Shown here piece by piece: positions 1 to 9,070 of a DNA stretch of 64,000 nucleotides; positions within the stretch are counted from its first letter, which is position 1, and each line of letters starts with the position of its first letter. The notes beneath the pieces are model-generated. The model saw only the letters and a list, made by a program, of their open reading frames with translations. It was not told where the DNA came from and did no database searches. The position numbers and the translations under genes were made by a program. The stretch covers positions 6,512 to 70,511 of the forward strand of contig NZ_CALLVU010000036.1 of NCBI RefSeq assembly GCF_938015485.1. The letters run 5' to 3'. Origin of the DNA: an uncultured Lachnoanaerobaculum sp. (lineage in GTDB: Bacteria; Bacillota; Clostridia; Lachnospirales; Lachnospiraceae).

Positions 1-52
1 TTTATATAACTACGATACTCACAGCATCACTTTCTACCATATTTCTTTTATG

Positions 53-93
53 TAAACAAAGGAAATGTATCAGCTGTAAACCAATACATTTCC
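53..93 (-). terminator. Likely terminator of the polysaccharide operon
   Basis: A perfect 10-bp inverted repeat (61-70 with 84-93, 13-nt loop) lies just beyond the stop codon of the dehydratase gene. On the minus strand the hairpin is followed by CCTTTGTTT, a weak U-tract. Its position at the end of the cluster makes a terminator the simplest reading, although the U-tract is interrupted. Confidence 0.55.
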
Positions 94-100
94 ATATGAT

Positions 101-1138
101 TTATCTTGTTAAGAATTCATGTCCGCCTTTTACTCGATCTCTCCAATAGTTCAAAAGATCTTCCATAGTCTGCTCAAATGGAATTACCGGCTCCCAACCT
201 GTATGAGCAGTAAACTTTCTGCAATCCGGAACCTGAAGATCTGCATCAATAGGACGTAATCTTTCCGGATCCACCTCAATTTTAATCTTATCCTTCATTG
301 GTGACATGTTGATCAAAGCATTTAAAGTATCTCCAACTTCACAAGTATATCTACCACCGATATTGTAATATTCTCCGGCAACCGGATTCTTTGTTACCAG
401 AATGTAATATGCACGAACCGCATCTCTTACATCAGCATATGTGCGAAGAGACTTAAGGTTTCCGACCTTAACAACAGGTGGGAGCATACCTGCCTCAATC
501 ATAGCAATCTGCTTTGCAAATGTAGACTCATGGAAAACATCTCCTCTTCTAGGTCCCGTATGAGTAAACATTCTTGTAGTCATTACTGTCATCCCAAATG
601 CTTCTGCATAATATCTTCCAACAAGATCTGTTCCAACCTTTGAAATAGCGTATGGTGAAGCAGGATGGAAAGGACAATCCTCATTTATGCCCTCTTCAGG
701 TTTCTTATCTGCCGGTATCTTTCCAAACACCTCTGAAGAAGCGCAGACATGAATTACAGGCTTATAACTCTCATCTGCAACCATTGCTGCATGAACAGCT
801 TCAAGTAATCTACATGTTCCAAGTATATTTGTATTTAAAGTATCTATAGGAGCTGTAAAGCTGGTCTGTGGATAACTCTGTGCAGCCAAATGAAAAATAT
901 AATTTGGCTTGATTTCTGTAACAACACGATATAGTGACATCTGGTCATTTAAGTCTGCATACTCAAAGAATACTCTATCCTTCTTATTTACTCTATCCAA
1001 CAGATGATCTACATTGTCAAGCGGACTTCTCCATCTACATACACCATAAACATCCCAATCTGTCTCTTCCAAAAGGAAATCAGCAAGATGAGATCCAACC
1101 ATTCCTGTAATTCCTGTAATTAACGCTTTTGTAGCCAT
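101..1138 (-). CDS. GDP-mannose 4,6-dehydratase-like SDR enzyme (candidate GDP-heptose 4,6-dehydratase)
   Basis: This 345-residue protein is an extended short-chain dehydrogenase of the GDP-mannose 4,6-dehydratase group. The N-terminal nucleotide-binding motif GITGMVGSHL and the catalytic YAISK (Tyr-x3-Lys) are visible, and the length fits the family. Such enzymes oxidise C4 and remove water across C5-C6 of a GDP-sugar in the cytoplasm. Because the cluster also encodes gmhA and two HddA-like kinases, the substrate may be GDP-D-glycero-manno-heptose, giving 6-deoxy-heptose as in the DmhA/WcbK branch; this is inferred from context. The gene starts 12 bp after the upstream kinase gene, so the two are probably co-transcribed. 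A plain GDP-mannose dehydratase cannot be excluded. Confidence 0.8.
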   Translation of the reverse strand: MATKALITGITGMVGSHLADFLLEETDWDVYGVCRWRSPLDNVDHLLDRVNKKDRVFFEYADLNDQMSLYRVVTEIKPNYIFHLAAQSYPQTSFTAPIDTLNTNILGTCRLLEAVHAAMVADESYKPVIHVCASSEVFGKIPADKKPEEGINEDCPFHPASPYAISKVGTDLVGRYYAEAFGMTVMTTRMFTHTGPRRGDVFHESTFAKQIAMIEAGMLPPVVKVGNLKSLRTYADVRDAVRAYYILVTKNPVAGEYYNIGGRYTCEVGDTLNALINMSPMKDKIKIEVDPERLRPIDADLQVPDCRKFTAHTGWEPVIPFEQTMEDLLNYWRDRVKGGHEFLTR

Positions 1139-1150
1139 ACTACTCCTTTC

Positions 1151-2164
1151 TTATGAACCTTCCTTAACAGATTCCAAATCAAAATACTCAGGTCTAAAAT
1201 ACATAATTCTCGTTCCCTCATTTTCAAATTCAAAAGGAACATAGACCAAGTCCTCAAGTGCTTTTTTCACATTTTCTTGATATTCCGGTTCTACATAGAA
1301 TAACAAGAAACCACCACCACCGGCACCAAGTAACTTACCACCTGTTGCACCGGCATCTATTGCCTTTTTGTATAAAATATCAATATCATTATTACTGATA
1401 TCTGATGTAATACCTCTTTTAAGTTTCCAAGTATAATCCAGTAACTTGCCGAATTCCTTCAAATCCGCCTTAGAAACAAGCAACTTTTGAACGTCATCAA
1501 CCAATGCCTTCATCTCTAAAAGCTCAGCCGTCTTATCCTTTGTAGCTTTCACTTGATTCTTGGCGATATCACTTGAGAATCTTGAAAAACCCGTAAAGAA
1601 TAACATCAACCTGTCATTCAAATCTTTCTTTCTGTCTGTAGAAAACACCAGTGGTGTAACAGTATATCCGTCATCTCTAAAGTCTATTCTGTTAAATCCA
1701 CCAAACGATGCCGCTATCTGATCTTGAATGCCACCCGCTTCATTACACAGAACTCTTTCTATATAGATAGCATCGTCTGCAAGCTTTCTTTTATCAGCGT
1801 ATTTTCCTTTCAATGCATAGCAGGCATTCAACATACCAACTGCAAATGAAGAACTTGTTCCAAGTCCGGATCTTGCCGGAAGATCAGCCTCATACACTAC
1901 TCTGAGTTCATGCATATCTAAATATTTCATGATATTCCTAACAGCCGGATGCTGAATCTCATCAATTGTCTTAGTTCTTTCAATTATTCCATAAGTTATT
2001 TGATTTGAATAATCAAAAAATCTTGGTAAGTGACGAACAGTGGTATAACAGTACTTATCAAAAGTAGTTGAAATAACTGCTCCACCATGCTCCCTATAAA
2101 ATCCTTCATAATCTGTTCCTCCACCGAAGAAGGACATTCTAAATGGTGTCTGTGCAATAATCAT
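1151..2164 (-). CDS. GHMP-family sugar kinase, HddA-like (copy 1)
   Basis: This 337-residue kinase has the GHMP signatures: an N-terminal substrate strand with GGGTD, the phosphate-binding loop GLGTSSSFAVG, and the C-terminal GGKLLGAGGGGF. It resembles D-glycero-D-manno-heptose 7-phosphate kinase (HddA), which phosphorylates C1 in the GDP-heptose route; related GHMP kinases act on fucose and other sugars. A second, clearly diverged kinase lies at 13850-14836, so the two may act on different sugars. The start is supported by GGAG about 8 nt upstream. A frameshifted duplicate of the first ~37 codons plus the upstream region lies at about 3996-4225, marking a past rearrangement. Confidence 0.8.
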   Translation of the reverse strand: MIIAQTPFRMSFFGGGTDYEGFYREHGGAVISTTFDKYCYTTVRHLPRFFDYSNQITYGIIERTKTIDEIQHPAVRNIMKYLDMHELRVVYEADLPARSGLGTSSSFAVGMLNACYALKGKYADKRKLADDAIYIERVLCNEAGGIQDQIAASFGGFNRIDFRDDGYTVTPLVFSTDRKKDLNDRLMLFFTGFSRFSSDIAKNQVKATKDKTAELLEMKALVDDVQKLLVSKADLKEFGKLLDYTWKLKRGITSDISNNDIDILYKKAIDAGATGGKLLGAGGGGFLLFYVEPEYQENVKKALEDLVYVPFEFENEGTRIMYFRPEYFDLESVKEGS

Positions 2165-2270
2165 AATCTCTCCTGCATAACAATATGCACTCCTTTTATT
2201 CTAAAATATATTTAAGTATTAGTTAATATCTCACAATAAAATATCATAAATAATAATAATAATCAATAAA
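2052..2270. repeat. Direct repeat, copy A (5' part of kinase gene and its leader)
   Basis: This segment covers the first ~37 codons of the kinase gene and its upstream leader. It matches 3996-4225 closely over the first ~140 bp and more loosely beyond, where both copies share AATAAAATATCATAAA and ATCAATAA-type strings. The two copies flank the GtrII-like gene, so they record duplication or insertion by recombination. Confidence 0.85.
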
Positions 2271-2379
2271 CCATCTATGATATATTGTTTCATAGATATT
2301 TAATTCCCAATCTAAGAAATGAACTCTCTCTTATTATCACAACTTTCTAATGTGTTTTCAATTAAACTTACTTTAAAAC

Positions 2380-3945
2380 CTAATTCTCTGTATAATTCGC
2401 CATCTTAACTACTAACACATCGTCTATCTGTAATATAGACCCCTCATCCGGATAAACTGGTGCTTTCTTAAATTCATCACTTTTCAATATTTTTTCTGTA
2501 TCCTCAACATTGCACCAGTTTATGCTTGTATCACCCAAATATCTCTTGAACACTTCTGACCAACCACGAAAAGAGTATGGGTAAGAATGCTCATATATAT
2601 ATCCCAAATTGGCATGATAATTAATATATTCTGACATGTAATCTTTCCATTTATAATTTCCATCTGATGGATTGCCATAAATCCCTACTTTCAACTCATG
2701 ATTTGTAAGTGCACCTTTATCTTCCAATTTACTATATATCCTATTTGCCAAAAATAGCGTCTGATCTTCATGTCTTTTTTGTTCTACTCCATCAACATTA
2801 TTAATAAAATTATAATTTAATGCAAGAAAAAGTAGAAAAATAGCTAATATACTTCTCATTAATTTATTTATTATCTTATTTTCTTTCATCAAACTATAAC
2901 TTAAAGTAAACAGAACAACCGGGAATACCATCATTGGTGCAGTCAATAAAATAAGCATCCCTGTACCAGGTATAATAATGTCTATCAAGTTACATGCAAC
3001 AGGTGATAATAACAACAAAATACAAACTAATATTATTTGAACTCTTTCCAATTTTTTTTCTTTAATAAATACTATGATGCTGGCAATACTTGTAATTCCA
3101 AGTATTATATAAATCATTGATGTTCCAAATGAATTTGACATACTAAGACTCTTAGTAAAATAAAAAGAAAAAAATTCCCTATAGCTTTGAGGAATGGATT
3201 CCGGCAATTTTTTTATAATATTTGCTATATTAACCTCACTTCCCCCCTTATATGCAGAAATTTCCACATTATATACTATCAACGATATTTTTAGCCCGAT
3301 ATAGTAAAGAACGCTACCCATGATAACCAATATAGCAAAACTTAAAAATTTTTTCAAATTTTTTTTATCAATAAGAACTTCCTTTATTACAAATGTCAGC
3401 CCCACTATTCCAGTAATTCCAATATTTGACTGATATATACTAATACTAAATGCAAGGCTAAAGGCACCTAAAATAATAGCAAGCTTATCTTCTTTGAAAT
3501 ATTTCCAAATCCAAATAGAAAAAACAGCAAAGAATACACTTGCACCATTTGCATCTGAACAGAATGGAAATGTTATTACAGCTATACTATACGGAGATGC
3601 GATGATTAAAACTAATACAATAATTTTAACCAATTCGTTTTTTACTTCATATAAGTCCACAATGCAAACGCCTGCAAGTAAGAAAAAGAACATTGATATA
3701 AATGAAGTAAAATATCCGGATGAAAATCCTCGATTTAATGCATAAAACAAATACAACCCATATCTTCCAATTTGAATATCCCAACTTCCCAAAACATGAG
3801 GTATTCCACGTATAAGTGTATCCGGATTAATGACTTCATTCCCCCAAAATACATATGTTCCAAAGGCACTTATTACAAATGCAATTAATGCGCTTCTTAT
3901 ATTATCTTCATATACTCTTTTTAAATCACAAATAAATTTTCCCAT
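2380..3945 (-). CDS. GtrII-like polytopic membrane glycosyltransferase
   Basis: This is a 521-residue integral membrane protein with about ten or more hydrophobic helices and a hydrophilic C-terminal domain of roughly 130 residues. The beginning, with its conserved WGNEVINPD-type loop and the IGRYGLY stretch, resembles the glucosyl transferase GtrII family (Glucos_trans_II). Members use a lipid-linked sugar to decorate O-antigen or other surface polymers outside the membrane. It sits alone between the two copies of the kinase-leader repeat, with gaps on both sides, and is visibly more AT-rich than the core sugar genes, which suggests late acquisition. The donor sugar cannot be read from the sequence. 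Confidence 0.65.
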   Translation of the reverse strand: MGKFICDLKRVYEDNIRSALIAFVISAFGTYVFWGNEVINPDTLIRGIPHVLGSWDIQIGRYGLYLFYALNRGFSSGYFTSFISMFFFLLAGVCIVDLYEVKNELVKIIVLVLIIASPYSIAVITFPFCSDANGASVFFAVFSIWIWKYFKEDKLAIILGAFSLAFSISIYQSNIGITGIVGLTFVIKEVLIDKKNLKKFLSFAILVIMGSVLYYIGLKISLIVYNVEISAYKGGSEVNIANIIKKLPESIPQSYREFFSFYFTKSLSMSNSFGTSMIYIILGITSIASIIVFIKEKKLERVQIILVCILLLLSPVACNLIDIIIPGTGMLILLTAPMMVFPVVLFTLSYSLMKENKIINKLMRSILAIFLLFLALNYNFINNVDGVEQKRHEDQTLFLANRIYSKLEDKGALTNHELKVGIYGNPSDGNYKWKDYMSEYINYHANLGYIYEHSYPYSFRGWSEVFKRYLGDTSINWCNVEDTEKILKSDEFKKAPVYPDEGSILQIDDVLVVKMANYTEN

Positions 3946-3995
3946 ACATAATGCTCCTATTACTACGGTATTTATAAATTCATATATTACTACCT

Positions 3996-4225
3996 TACTT
4001 ATTAAAAGTAGTTGAAATAACTGCCCCCACCATGCTCCTTATAAAATCCTTTATAATCTGTTCCTACACAGAAGAAGGACATTCTAAATGGTATATGCGC
4101 AATAATCATAATCTCTCCTGCATAACAATATGCACTCTCCTTCTTTTTTAACCCTAAACCCCAATATAATCCTATTCCAATAATAAAATATCATAAAAGA
4201 TATCAATAATCAAGAAATCTACTGC
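3996..4225. repeat. Direct repeat, copy B (degenerate)
   Basis: Degenerate copy of 2052-2270. Identity is high from 3996 to about 4135, including the ribosome-binding site and start codon, and then falls. One inserted C within the run near 4024-4028 shifts the reading frame relative to copy A. Confidence 0.85.
4000..4109 (-). pseudogene. Remnant of the 5' end of an HddA-like kinase gene
   Basis: The start codon (4107-4109), its upstream GGAG and about 37 codons parallel the functional kinase at 2164. The remnant has an extra C that breaks the frame, and nothing homologous follows downstream. It reads MIIAHIPFRMSFF before further drift, against MIIAQTPFRMSFF in the intact gene. This is a dead fragment left by a duplication, not a functional small gene. 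Confidence 0.85.
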
Positions 4226-4359
4226 ACTATTAGAGAATTATAAGTTTCTCAACCATGTAATACGATATCATACTCACCTGTTAAAATTAGTGTATACTAT
4301 CATATTTATAAATATATCTGTATATTTTAATTATGATAATATATAATTACTATACTTCA

Positions 4360-6987
4360 TCAGTTCTTTATTTTCTTAGCAACAATATAAAAATCCTTTT
4401 TAGGATCATAACTCTCTGCAGGTAACTCATAACAATGTGGCGGATTGTACGTTCCCCTGGCCATATCATGTGGTGAAAATTTTTCGGTAATAATTTCAAA
4501 TCCAAATTTCTTAAACTTCTCTGACCACCACTCATATGGATGTAAATTCACATGCCAATTTACACCTGTCTTTTCATCTATATCATCCCAATTTGCAATT
4601 GATCCGACAAAAATTCCACCTATTTTTAAATGATCCTTTATATTTTTCAAAAGAATATCTAAGTCACTTTCTCCAATATGTTCCAGCATCTCCCATGCAG
4701 AAATGACGTCGAATTCTTTCCTTATCCCATCCTTTTTCAAAGTAAAAGGTTTAGTGACATCACATGTGAATAAATTTTTTGGTATAACTCTCCAATGTGC
4801 TCTCTGTTGTCTAAAAGACTCGTCACTACCTTCCAGTCCTACTGCCTCGTGCCCACGTAAAAGTGCGTCCAATACAATACCACCACTGGAACATCCCAAA
4901 TCTGCAAATGCCAATTTATCCATATCCTTAAAATACATCTCACACGCATGAATAAATCTTGGATATCGTGTATCATCTCTAATAGTACCATGTGGGACAA
5001 TATGATCATTACTTTCATAGGCTACAGGATATTCAGTTTCCAGCTTAATTGCTCCAGAAGTATTTTCTATATATTTGTCTAATAATACGAATATGTCTGA
5101 ATAGCAAAAATCTATATGCTTATGAACCATAGTAAATCCATCAACCACTTTGTCGGTTATATTGCTTTCCGCCTTCCAAATTCTACTATCAAATGTTTGG
5201 CTTAGATTCTTTTCCGCTTTCCAAATTCTACTGTCAACCGATTGATTTATAATCTGTTCAGCTTTATAAATCCTACTGTCAAATGTTTGACTTAGATTTT
5301 TTTCCGCTTCATATACTCTACTGTCAATCATAGACTCCACAGCTGTACTCTGTGAATTTACTATATCCTTCAAATTACTAATCTGTTCCTCTAATCTTTT
5401 GAAAGAATATTCTGCTTCAGTCAATAGAGCAGCATTACTATTTTCCTGAATCCTATACAAATATTGTTTTAGTCTAACTTCCGAGTCTCTCATATGATTC
5501 AAAATATCATTTTTACTGTCATTCAAATGACCGTCTAAATCCCAAATCTGTTTTCTAATTCTATATTTCATCCCATGTTTAAATGGAGAATAAAGTAGCT
5601 TTAGAATCTTCTTAATACCCTCTTTCAAAGAAAACGTACTTACATTTTTGACATCTTCTCTCGGATACTTTTTAAATAGTTCATCAACAGTTAAAACCTC
5701 TTCCAAATCATGGCCATATGAGTACTTTCCCAGCACCCACCTCCATCTTCTGTTGATAGCCATCAATAAACTCGAGTCTTTATACTCTTTATACTCTAAG
5801 TTATTCTTTGCCATCTCTCTTAAAATGGACTCTTCTTCTTTTAATGCTGATCCCCTTTTGTCACTATCTACCTCTTCAAACCTATTTTCCCATCCCGTCA
5901 AAAATGGTATATGTATCTTAGGTACTTCCACATGTAGATACTTTGATAAATTGTTTGATGCAATCTCTGCTGACTCAGCTGAAAGAGCATTAAACTTTTT
6001 TTTTGTAATATTGTCAGAACCAATTCTATACTCACCAAGGACTTCTTTCAAATTGTGAAATTTAAATTTATGTACAGCTCTTGTCCATAGCTCATAATCC
6101 TCCGCCTTTTTTGTATTATCATAGAAGAGATTATTATCCAAGAATAAATCTTTTCTAATCATAATAGTTGAATGGCAAACTTCACAACCGTAAATTAATG
6201 CAGCTTTAATATCTTCATGCTCTACTGCTACCTCATGTATAAAATCATTGTCGACACCGAAATGATGTTGTCTGCTTCCACATAAACCATAATCTCTGTG
6301 TTTTTCCAAAAAATCAGCTTGTAGCTCAAAACGATCTTCTCTAGCCAAATCATCTGCATCAATTCTTGCAATATACTTTCCTCTTGCAATCCTTATACCC
6401 TCGTTCAATGATTCTGCCAACCCCAACCTTGTCTCATTCCTAACAAGTCTTATTCTGTCATCTTCAAATAAACTGATTACTTCTGCAGTTTCAGGGCTAC
6501 TCCCTGCTTCGTCAATAATAAGTACTTCAAAGTCGGAACAAGTCTGTTCAAATATTGACCATAGTGTTTCAGCTATATAATTCTCACTATTGAATGTAGG
6601 CATTAGCACTGTTATCAATGGATTTTTTGATGCATACTTACTTTGTTTATAGAATTCTTCATGATAAAAGAGAGAATTCTTATATAGTACATTTAATTTA
6701 TTTCTTTCGTAATTATTACTGCATGCCGGCAACATAAATTCATATCTTTTTTTCATCCTCTGATGACAATTTCTAAAGAATTCTCTTCCTTCATCTTTTG
6801 ATTTTCTCATTATTGAAAAGAAAAAACGCTTCATAAGTAAATCTAAATCTACTAATGTCTGTAGAATTTCTTTATCTGATTTACTAACATAAGATGATGA
6901 AAAAGACATAATATCTAATTCTTCCGGTTTTACTTCTAAACCACTGTCTTTAATTTTTCTAATTATATTATCATCGTTATTGTACAT
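4360..6987 (-). CDS. Glycosyltransferase 2 - coiled coil - SAM methyltransferase fusion
   Basis: This 875-residue protein has three parts. Residues ~123-330 form a GT-A glycosyltransferase 2 domain with the metal-binding DADD at ~210-213, similar to the neighbouring transferase at 7991-9070. Residues ~480-640 are polar, helical and coiled-coil-like, and carry four 15-residue repeats beginning DSR(V/I)(Y/W). Residues ~690-870 are a class I methyltransferase with the SAM loop ADLGCSSGG at 695-703. The architecture recalls WbdD, where a methyltransferase caps an O-antigen chain and a coiled coil acts as a length ruler; that role is inference here. The gene follows another transferase gene by 9 bp and lies downstream of the ABC exporter genes. 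Confidence 0.85.
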   Translation of the reverse strand: MYNNDDNIIRKIKDSGLEVKPEELDIMSFSSSYVSKSDKEILQTLVDLDLLMKRFFFSIMRKSKDEGREFFRNCHQRMKKRYEFMLPACSNNYERNKLNVLYKNSLFYHEEFYKQSKYASKNPLITVLMPTFNSENYIAETLWSIFEQTCSDFEVLIIDEAGSSPETAEVISLFEDDRIRLVRNETRLGLAESLNEGIRIARGKYIARIDADDLAREDRFELQADFLEKHRDYGLCGSRQHHFGVDNDFIHEVAVEHEDIKAALIYGCEVCHSTIMIRKDLFLDNNLFYDNTKKAEDYELWTRAVHKFKFHNLKEVLGEYRIGSDNITKKKFNALSAESAEIASNNLSKYLHVEVPKIHIPFLTGWENRFEEVDSDKRGSALKEEESILREMAKNNLEYKEYKDSSLLMAINRRWRWVLGKYSYGHDLEEVLTVDELFKKYPREDVKNVSTFSLKEGIKKILKLLYSPFKHGMKYRIRKQIWDLDGHLNDSKNDILNHMRDSEVRLKQYLYRIQENSNAALLTEAEYSFKRLEEQISNLKDIVNSQSTAVESMIDSRVYEAEKNLSQTFDSRIYKAEQIINQSVDSRIWKAEKNLSQTFDSRIWKAESNITDKVVDGFTMVHKHIDFCYSDIFVLLDKYIENTSGAIKLETEYPVAYESNDHIVPHGTIRDDTRYPRFIHACEMYFKDMDKLAFADLGCSSGGIVLDALLRGHEAVGLEGSDESFRQQRAHWRVIPKNLFTCDVTKPFTLKKDGIRKEFDVISAWEMLEHIGESDLDILLKNIKDHLKIGGIFVGSIANWDDIDEKTGVNWHVNLHPYEWWSEKFKKFGFEIITEKFSPHDMARGTYNPPHCYELPAESYDPKKDFYIVAKKIKN
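5183..5328. repeat. In-frame 45-bp tandem repeats inside the fusion gene
   Basis: Units start at 5183, 5228, 5273 and 5318 with CTACTRTCAA, giving an exact 45-bp period with the last unit partial. Units 1 and 3 are nearly identical while unit 2 differs, so there is also a 90-bp higher-order period. The units encode 15-residue blocks. The period is a multiple of three, so copy number could change without loss of frame. Confidence 0.9.
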
Positions 6988-6996
6988 ATCTCACTC

Positions 6997-7977
6997 CTAA
7001 TGCATTTTAAGTACAAATCTCCTTATACTTCTAATAATATTTAAAACATATGCCGATGGTAGTATACCAATTTTCAGAAATATTTTTTTTACAATTCCCA
7101 TATGTTTCATTGATAAATATATTTTCTTGTTTTTAACAATATACTCTTTTGATTTGTTTTTATCTTCTAAATCAACGTCATAAATCATAACAAATGATAA
7201 AATATATTGTAAACTTAATTTATTTATCAAAATATCCTTATACAAGAAGTCTGCTTTTGATATTCTTTTTACGCTGATACTTAGCATATCCATCAAGTCA
7301 ACCACATGTTTTAATGTAACTTTATTGGCCAGTGAGCCTTCTCTACCAATCCTATAGTAATAATACGGTTTTCCATAGAAGGCAAACTTCTTTGCCGTCA
7401 AAATAACTCCGGTAGCAAACTCAATATCTTCGCTGTAAACTCCTTCCAAAAAAAACAATTTATTTTCAAGAATAAAAGTTCTTCTTAAAACATACTGCCA
7501 TACATTCCAATAGTTTCTCCTCTTTTTAAGGAATACCTCAAGGTATCTATTATCATATATAAGCTCTTCACCTTCAATAGTATCAACCTGTGATATATTA
7601 TCTGAGTTTCCAACTATATAATAATCTGAGATAACCGCATCTACAGGCATCCTACTCTTCAAGCTTTTCATAAGATTGGAAAACGCTGTAGCATCTATAT
7701 AGTCATCACTGTCAAAAAAAGCTACATAATCACCAATTGCATATCTCAGTCCGACATTTCTCGCATTTGAAAGTCCGTCTCCGTCTTGACTTACTACCCT
7801 TACCCTATCACTATACTCTCTTTGTATCTCATTTGCAATGTACTCACTTTTATCGCATGAAGGCTTTACAACAAGTATTATTTCATAAGAAAAGCCATTG
7901 CAATCAAGCATTGACTTAATGCAAGTTTTCAGATATTTCTCTACCTGATATACCGGCACAATAATACTTAACAGCAT
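6997..7977 (-). CDS. Glycosyltransferase family 2 protein
   Basis: This 326-residue protein opens with LLSIIVPVYQVEKYL, the nucleotide-sugar-binding strand of GT2 enzymes, and has the DSDD metal-binding motif near residue 90. It would transfer a sugar to the growing polysaccharide repeat at the inner face of the membrane. The C-terminal ~100 residues are basic and partly hydrophobic, which suggests membrane association. It is spaced 9-13 bp from its neighbours in one transcription unit. Donor and acceptor cannot be told from the sequence. Confidence 0.85.
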   Translation of the reverse strand: MLLSIIVPVYQVEKYLKTCIKSMLDCNGFSYEIILVVKPSCDKSEYIANEIQREYSDRVRVVSQDGDGLSNARNVGLRYAIGDYVAFFDSDDYIDATAFSNLMKSLKSRMPVDAVISDYYIVGNSDNISQVDTIEGEELIYDNRYLEVFLKKRRNYWNVWQYVLRRTFILENKLFFLEGVYSEDIEFATGVILTAKKFAFYGKPYYYYRIGREGSLANKVTLKHVVDLMDMLSISVKRISKADFLYKDILINKLSLQYILSFVMIYDVDLEDKNKSKEYIVKNKKIYLSMKHMGIVKKIFLKIGILPSAYVLNIIRSIRRFVLKMH

Positions 7978-7990
7978 GGCTTTCTCCCTT

Positions 7991-9070
7991 CTAGAATAAT
8001 TCTTTTATTTTCTTACAAATTTTTTTTATCTTTGCTTTTATACCCTTATTTTCTTTCCAAAAATAATAAAAGCGATTTATATATGGGTTAGGATATTTTA
8101 TTCTAAAGATAGAATCTATCCCACCAACAACATCAACCATTCTATTGAACGGCTCTCCACCTCTTGCCCATGCCCATTTCGCACGAATAGACCTAAGCAA
8201 TTCAGCTTCATCAAAAAACTTTACTTCCCTATTTTTCTCATAAATCTTTATAAGTACATTTTTCAACGATCTGTAGGCTTCTTTTTTCTTATTTCTATCT
8301 TTTATTTCAAAATAGTCATTCTTCCAGTTATCAAAGAGTACACTCTCATCATCTGAAAGCTCGAGACCTATAGTTCTTTTCAGTGTTTTTGCCACTATTC
8401 TGCCACTTTCAAGGTGAAGCCTCGACTTCTTCTCTAATGTGATATTATCTTCGCCAACACGATACTCTCCAAGTACTTCCGGAATATTTGCGATATCTCC
8501 AAAGTCAATCACCCTGCTCCACAGTTCAAAATCTTCCGCCAAATAAGTATTATCATAGTATAAATTATTTTCTACAAAAACGCTTTTCCTTAACATCAAA
8601 GTAGAATGACACAGGTCACAGAAAAAAACCGCATTACACTTGCACTGCGCCGGTTCAGTTGCCGGTTTGTGTATCCAGTCGATATCTACTCCGAAGTGAT
8701 GCTGATACGAACCTACTACAGCCACATTTGGATGGCGGTCCAGAAAATCCACCTCTTTTTGAAATCTGTCTTTTCGCGATATATCATCTGCATCCATTCT
8801 TGCTATGTACTCGCCGGTTGCCTCTCTCATACCTAGATTGAGTGACTCTGCAAGACCTAAACGCTTAGTATTTTGAATAACTCTTATTCTTGCATCCTTC
8901 TTTTCATATTCCTTTACTATTTCGGTGCATTTCTCACTTGAACCATACTCATTCAATATAAGCATATCCCAATCTGTAAAGCTTTGTGCTATGATACTGT
9001 CTATACTTTCCTTAATATACTTTTCACTGTTATATACCGGCAAAAGTACCGTAACCTTAGGCATGTTCAC
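7991..9070 (-). CDS. Glycosyltransferase family 2 protein, paralogue of the fusion's GT domain
   Basis: This 359-residue GT2 protein has VTVLLPVYNSEKYI at the N-terminus and ARMDADD near residue 90. Blocks such as LGLAESLN and the SYQHHFGVD-type stretch are shared with the GT domain of the 875-residue fusion protein, so the two transferases are paralogues. The reading frame can start at GTG (9070), overlapping the ATP-binding gene by 14 bp, or at the ATG two codons later (9064). AGAGGTGA lies just upstream of that ATG with rather short spacing, so the start is uncertain by two codons. The protein ends in a lysine-rich tail. Confidence 0.85.
   Translation of the reverse strand: MNMPKVTVLLPVYNSEKYIKESIDSIIAQSFTDWDMLILNEYGSSEKCTEIVKEYEKKDARIRVIQNTKRLGLAESLNLGMREATGEYIARMDADDISRKDRFQKEVDFLDRHPNVAVVGSYQHHFGVDIDWIHKPATEPAQCKCNAVFFCDLCHSTLMLRKSVFVENNLYYDNTYLAEDFELWSRVIDFGDIANIPEVLGEYRVGEDNITLEKKSRLHLESGRIVAKTLKRTIGLELSDDESVLFDNWKNDYFEIKDRNKKKEAYRSLKNVLIKIYEKNREVKFFDEAELLRSIRAKWAWARGGEPFNRMVDVVGGIDSIFRIKYPNPYINRFYYFWKENKGIKAKIKKICKKIKELF

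Larger units (their letters stand above)
3946..4359. other. 414-bp intergenic region with duplicated kinase leader
   Basis: About half of this gap (to ~4225) is the degenerate copy of the HddA-like gene start and its leader. The remaining part (4226-4359) is very AT-rich, and I see no gene, convincing hairpin or consensus promoter in it. Any promoter for the GtrII-like gene would have to lie here. Confidence 0.6.

Noticed and set aside
5183..5328. Short CRISPR array
   Set aside because: The units are contiguous, in frame within a coding gene, and lack unique spacers.
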